Of a DNA stretch of 8,630 nucleotides, positions 5,824 to 8,630 are shown piece after piece. Source of the DNA: CAZUEG01 sp043798775 (GTDB taxonomy: Bacteria > Patescibacteriota > Minisyncoccia > Minisyncoccales > GWA2-46-15); NCBI GenBank assembly GCA_043798775.1, contig JAZDOL010000070.1:1-8630 (forward strand), read 5' to 3'. The position numbers were made by a program, and so were the translations under genes. Each line of letters opens with the position of its first letter. Position 1 is the stretch's first letter. A model generated the notes under the pieces. That model saw only the letters and a program-made list of their open reading frames with translations. It had not been told where the DNA came from and searched no databases.

Positions 5824-7032
5824 ATGAATGTAATAAAAGTAACAGACAAAAATGTCATCAGCGAGGCGGTAGCCGTCCTCAAAAAGGGCGGTGTTATTAT
5901 TTTCCCGACCGAAACATGTTATGGAATTGGCGCCGACGCTACTAACCCCGATGCCGTAGAGAAGGTAATTCAATTCAAGGGCAGTAATCGCCATAAACCA
6001 ATTTCGGTAATGGTTTTTGATAAAACAACGGCTAAAAAATATGTTGAGATAAACAGGTCCGCCGATAATTTATATCGCCAATTTCTTCCCGGTCCAGTAA
6101 CGGTAGTTTCAAAAAGCCGTGGCAAGATATGTCCGAAACTGGAATCAGAAAGAAAAACGCTCGGTATCCGTATTCCCGACTACTCATCAACTTTATCAAT
6201 TTGTCGTTCGTTCAAAAAACCAGTCACTGCCACTTCGGCTAATCAAACCGGTAAAAAAAGTCCGTATTCTCTTTCCGATGTTATTAAATATACCAGTCCA
6301 AAACGATTAAAGTTAGTTGATCTTTTTATCGATGCCGGTCGATTACCAGACCACTTGCCATCAACTGTTGTTGATACAACGGTTAATGAAATTAAGGTCT
6401 TACGACAAGGGGAAATAATAATTAAAGGAAAGAACGCGAAAACATTTATATCGCGCTCCGAAGAAGAAACAAGGGCCATTGCCGAAAAGATACTAAAAGA
6501 ATATTACGGCAAACTACCTAAAAAACCAATTATTTTTGCTCTCCAGGGAGAATTGGGCGCGGGGAAAACGCAATTCAGCAGGGGAATTGCCGAGGCGTTG
6601 AATATTAAATCCAATATTAATTCGCCAACTTTTACGATAATCAAAGAATACCCATACGAGCTTAAAAATGAAGCTCCCCGACCTGATAGCTCGCCTCGCT
6701 GGAGCTTTGACGAAGCGGGTCCGGGTATCTTCTCCCGCGTTTCGTCGGGAGCAAAATCCCGCCGAAGCGGAAAATTTACTTCGCGTTCATCCGCGAAGGG
6801 GGACAAGGGGATATTTTTTCACATTGATACTTGGCGTTTGGAAGATGGAAATGAGTTAATGGATTTAGGATTAAGAGAAATGATAAGGCCGGGTAATATT
6901 TTAGCAATCGAATGGCAACAGAAGGTAAGAAACATTCTGAATAATTTTGAAACAAAAAAAACCGCCCAGGTTGTCTGGGTGGTTATCGATGTTGTATCGG
7001 AAACAAAACGAAAAATTAGTTATTTCGATTAA
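5824..7032 (+). CDS. tsaC-tsaE: TsaC/Sua5-TsaE fusion: threonylcarbamoyl-AMP synthase plus t6A ATPase subunit, with repeat insertion
   Basis: A 402-residue two-domain protein for the t6A37 tRNA modification. Residues 1-205 are a YrdC/TsaC domain that makes threonylcarbamoyl-AMP from Thr, bicarbonate and ATP: GGVIIFPTETCYGIGAD (about 21-37), FKGSNRHKP substrate loop, LPGPVT, and TATSANQTG with the SxN motif. Residues from about 210 are TsaE, the ATPase of the TsaBDE complex: Walker A GELGAGKT (242-249), NSPTFTIIKEY, then HIDTWRLED (333-341) and AIEWQQ near the end. The segment 280-328 between KEYPYEL and GIFFHID is foreign to TsaE. It is encoded by copy B of the dispersed element and enlarges a loop between two core strands. 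TsaC and TsaE are usually separate genes of about 200 and 150 residues. There is no Shine-Dalgarno sequence before ATG 5824. The stop overlaps the converging HIT gene by 4 bp; tsaD lies beyond. Confidence 0.9.
   Translation: MNVIKVTDKNVISEAVAVLKKGGVIIFPTETCYGIGADATNPDAVEKVIQFKGSNRHKPISVMVFDKTTAKKYVEINRSADNLYRQFLPGPVTVVSKSRGKICPKLESERKTLGIRIPDYSSTLSICRSFKKPVTATSANQTGKKSPYSLSDVIKYTSPKRLKLVDLFIDAGRLPDHLPSTVVDTTVNEIKVLRQGEIIIKGKNAKTFISRSEEETRAIAEKILKEYYGKLPKKPIIFALQGELGAGKTQFSRGIAEALNIKSNINSPTFTIIKEYPYELKNEAPRPDSSPRWSFDEAGPGIFSRVSSGAKSRRSGKFTSRSSAKGDKGIFFHIDTWRLEDGNELMDLGLREMIRPGNILAIEWQQKVRNILNNFETKKTAQVVWVVIDVVSETKRKISYFD
6661..6807 (+). repeat. Dispersed in-frame palindromic element, copy B (inside tsaE domain)
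   Basis: This 147-bp segment is homologous to 4417-4557 and is read in the same frame. It encodes an Arg/Ser/Gly-rich stretch (LKNEAPR, FSRVSSGAKSRRSGKF, SAKGDK) placed exactly between two conserved TsaE strands. It has a perfect stem CTTCGCG (6779-6785) with CGCGAAG (6792-6798), where copy A has TTTCGCA with TGCGAAG: matching changes on both sides preserve pairing. A further stem pairs GACGAAGCGGG (about 6709-6719) with CCCGC(GT)TTCGTC (6734-6746) and lies partly in the 30 bases absent from copy A. Both the host frame and the +1 frame (ATG 6668) are open across it. Confidence 0.8.
6953..6984 (-). terminator. Probable intrinsic terminator of the HIT gene, inside the tsaE coding end
   Basis: On the minus strand, AACCACCCAG pairs with CTGGGCGGTT around the loop ACAAC and runs straight into a T-run (the eight As at 6954-6961 on the plus strand). 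One A-C mismatch interrupts the ten-base stem on this strand. It lies about 45 bp past the stop of the minus-strand HIT gene at 7029, where its terminator would be expected. It is fully embedded in codons for KKTAQVVWVV of the fusion protein. Confidence 0.6.
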
Positions 7033-7430
7033 TTAGTGTTTCTGATTAGTTCGGCGATTTCCGCCATTCTCTCCTTTGCGATTTCTTTGTATAAGTGAAA
7101 GTTTAATCCATCGTCGCCGTGACCATCTTCATTGAAGCGGGGAATAATTCTAATGTGGGCATGAGGAACGGCAAATCCTAAAGTTACATAGCATATCGCC
7201 GTTGGCAAAAGAGCTTTTTTTGTTTTCAGACCAACTTTCTTTGCCGCTTCAAAATATTCGCCAAAATTTGGCACATCATCCACCCAGCGGTAATGGATCT
7301 TGGGAATTATTAGCGATTGCCCAGGATTGACCGGTTTAATATCAAGAAATCCTAAAAAATCCTGATCTTCATAGATTTTATAGCAAGGTATTTTCCCCTT
7401 AACGATTTTACAAAAGATGCAATCTTCCAT
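7029..7430 (-). CDS. HIT-family (histidine triad) protein with altered triad
   Basis: A 133-residue protein of the HIT superfamily, small nucleotide hydrolases or transferases acting on nucleoside phosphoramidates or dinucleotides. The N-terminus MEDCIFCKIVKGKIP has the zinc-type CxxC (C4, C7) and is the classic HINT/Fhit-like opening. IYEDQDFLGFLDIKPVNPGQSLIIPK follows the family core. The triad reads PHAHIRIIPR: H90 and H92 are kept, the middle His (H92) being the usual nucleophile, but the third position is Arg94 instead of His. The usual N-x-G and A-G-Q signature just before the triad is also missing (VTLGFAVP). Activity may be altered. It is transcribed opposite to everything else here, converges on tsaC-tsaE with a 4-bp stop overlap, and diverges from tsaD. 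Start ATG at 7430 fits the family N-terminus; no Shine-Dalgarno sequence is seen. The biological substrate is unknown. Confidence 0.88.
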   Translation of the reverse strand: MEDCIFCKIVKGKIPCYKIYEDQDFLGFLDIKPVNPGQSLIIPKIHYRWVDDVPNFGEYFEAAKKVGLKTKKALLPTAICYVTLGFAVPHAHIRIIPRFNEDGHGDDGLNFHLYKEIAKERMAEIAELIRNTN

Positions 7431-7491
7431 AGGATAGATTGATTAGTGATTTATCGCGAATAATTCAAAAGTTCTTATTAGTTAATGGTTA

Positions 7492-7521
7492 ATTATAGCA
7501 TTGATGTAAAACACGAAGCAA
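7492..7521 (-). promoter_or_regulatory. Candidate sigma-70-type promoter for the HIT gene
   Basis: On the minus strand a perfect TATAAT (plus-strand 7492-7497) has TTGCTT (7516-7521) 18 bp upstream. The TTG of the -35 box is kept and the rest is weak. A start near 7485 would give a leader of about 55 nt before the ATG at 7430. It is only a pattern match in AT-rich DNA. Confidence 0.4.
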
Positions 7522-7524
7522 CAA

Positions 7525-7621
7525 TTTTCAATTTACAGTTCTCAGTTCTCAATTAATCAAGCTAATTATTTTACTCATTATTTGAAAACTGATTCACTGA
7601 AAACTCACTGGAAATTGAAAA
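7525..7621. repeat. Long AT-rich imperfect palindrome between HIT and tsaD
   Basis: TTTTCAATTT (7525-7534) faces AAATTGAAAA (7612-7621), and after one mismatch CAGT pairs with ACTG, giving 14 of 15 paired bases (7525-7539 with 7607-7621). Nested inside, TCAGTTCTCAA (7542-7552) faces TTGAAAACTGA (7582-7592), 10 of 11. The 243-bp intergenic region (7431-7673) otherwise holds only the candidate promoter and no gene. TTTTCAATTT-type palindromes are, from my recollection, frequent between genes in CPR genomes; their role is not known. Confidence 0.65.
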
Positions 7622-7673
7622 ATGAAAAATAAGAACTAACAGTTGATGCTTATCCTCAACCAGAACAACCAAA

Positions 7674-8630
7674 ATGAAAAGTAATTATTATATCCTCGCC
7701 ATTGATACTTCTTGTGATGAAACGGCGGCCGCGGTTACGAGAAACGACTGGGTGCTTTCCAATATCATTTCTTCGCAGGTTGAATTTCATAAGCAATATG
7801 GCGGGGTGGTGCCGTTTTTAGCAAAAAGAAAACATCAGGAAATGATCGATTCGGTGGTTAAAGAGGCGTTGTTTCGCGCCGGCGTAAAAATGGAGAAAAT
7901 TGACGCCATTGCCGTAACGATCGGTCCCGGTTTAGCGCCGGCCTTAGAGGTAGGAGTTAATTACGCCAAGCAGTTGGCAATAGATAACAAAAAGCCACTT
8001 ATTGCCGTTAATCATATGGAAGGGCATTTATTATCGTCTTTTGCCAAGAATAGTAATGGTATCGGGCCGTTTTCCAAAACAAAATCGCTATTTCCCATTT
8101 TAGGATTATTAGTTTCCGGCGGTCATACGCAGTTGGTTTTAATGGATAGCTTGGGTAAATACCGATTACTGGGGGAAACGCTGGATGATGCCGCCGGAGA
8201 AGCATTTGATAAGGTGGCGAAAATGCTTGAATTAGGATACCCGGGCGGAGCGATAATTTCCGAGTTGGCAAAGAAAGGGTTCCCTAAATATAAATTGCCG
8301 ATCCCAATGATTCGCAATCACGATTTGAACTTTAGTTTTTCGGGGCTAAAAACCGCTTGTCTGTATAAACTAAGGGACTTAAAAGAACCGCGTGATAAAC
8401 AATTTTTTCAGGACTTTTCCGCTTCTTTTGAGCAAGCGGTGATAGTTGCTTTATCAATAAAATTTAAAAAGGCGATTGAGCGCTATCAGCCAAAGCAAAT
8501 TGTTTTAGGCGGGGGAGTGATTAATAATCTTCATTTACGGCAGGCGATGCGAAAGATTGCAAGAAGTAACAAGATTCCGTTATTTGTTCCTTACAATAAA
8601 AAACTGTTCTCCGACAACGCGGCAATGATC
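7674..8630 (+). CDS. tsaD: tRNA N6-adenosine threonylcarbamoyltransferase TsaD, 3' partial
   Basis: This is the universal Kae1/TsaD catalytic subunit, which transfers the threonylcarbamoyl group from TC-AMP to A37 of ANN-decoding tRNAs. 319 codons are visible and the frame runs off the window end; the full length is usually about 330-360. Motifs in order are AIDTSCDETAAAV (9-21), the metal-binding NHMEGH with H114 and H118, LVSGGHTQL, GETLDDAAGEAFDKVAKML, GYPGG, FSFSGLKTA, VLGGGVINN..LR and FSDNAAMI. All key positions I can check are present, so it looks functional. ATG 7674 gives the normal N-terminus with the DTSCDET motif at residue 11; no Shine-Dalgarno sequence precedes it. It is divergent from the HIT gene and lies one gene away from tsaC-tsaE, so three t6A functions cluster here. 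TsaB is not in the window. Confidence 0.95.
   Translation, partial: MKSNYYILAIDTSCDETAAAVTRNDWVLSNIISSQVEFHKQYGGVVPFLAKRKHQEMIDSVVKEALFRAGVKMEKIDAIAVTIGPGLAPALEVGVNYAKQLAIDNKKPLIAVNHMEGHLLSSFAKNSNGIGPFSKTKSLFPILGLLVSGGHTQLVLMDSLGKYRLLGETLDDAAGEAFDKVAKMLELGYPGGAIISELAKKGFPKYKLPIPMIRNHDLNFSFSGLKTACLYKLRDLKEPRDKQFFQDFSASFEQAVIVALSIKFKKAIERYQPKQIVLGGGVINNLHLRQAMRKIARSNKIPLFVPYNKKLFSDNAAMI

Noticed and set aside
5596..5994. 132-residue minus-strand open frame
   Set aside because: Its N-terminal part is the antisense of the conserved TsaC coding region and the rest crosses the repeats; no recognisable protein.
7204..7226. Plus-strand terminator for tsaC-tsaE near the T-run at 7211-7220
   Set aside because: The preceding GCC/GGC stem is only 3 bp and not adjacent to the T-run; the Ts are codons for lysines of the HIT protein.

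Overview
The window looks like a piece of a small-genome, uncultivated bacterium, most likely a member of the Candidate Phyla Radiation (Patescibacteria). This rests on compact gene packing (gaps of 4 to 6 bp, ATGA-type overlaps), almost no Shine-Dalgarno sequences before the starts, a GlmR/YvcK protein with the variant GGGNAMPK nucleotide loop, fused housekeeping domains and AT-rich intergenic palindromes. TGA is used as a stop (end of iorA), so the code is not the TGA=Gly code of Gracilibacteria/SR1. The lineage is inferred from style and not from any database search.

Layout, left to right. (1) 1-2185: the 3' part of an indolepyruvate/2-oxoacid ferredoxin oxidoreductase alpha subunit (iorA, no C-terminal ferredoxin domain) overlapping iorB. 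(2) 2190-5505: a tight three-gene run of GlmR/YvcK, a GlmU-like nucleotidyltransferase with a left-handed beta-helix, and a BadF/NAGK-type sugar kinase. Together they suggest an amino-sugar or UDP-GlcNAc module. (3) 5506-5823: a 318-bp gene-free stretch built from two perfect 128-bp direct repeats, each carrying two inverted repeats, separated by a 51-bp spacer that also forms a hairpin. (4) 5824-7032: a TsaC/Sua5-TsaE fusion. (5) 7029-7430, minus strand: a HIT-family protein converging on the fusion, with a probable promoter and a terminator that lies inside the tsaE coding end. (6) 7431-7673: an AT-rich intergenic region with a long imperfect palindrome. (7) 7674-8630: tsaD, cut by the window end. 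TsaC, TsaE and TsaD all serve t6A37 tRNA modification.

The most interesting signal is a small dispersed element of about 140 bp present twice in the same orientation and the same reading frame inside two unrelated genes. One copy (4417-4557) is at the very 5' end of the sugar kinase gene; the other (6661-6807) is in a loop of the TsaE domain. The copies match at about 95 of 117 aligned bases. They differ by indels of 30 and 24 bp (both multiples of three), keep a compensated hairpin, and leave the host frames open. This resembles the in-frame Rickettsia palindromic elements, but in what appears to be a CPR genome.
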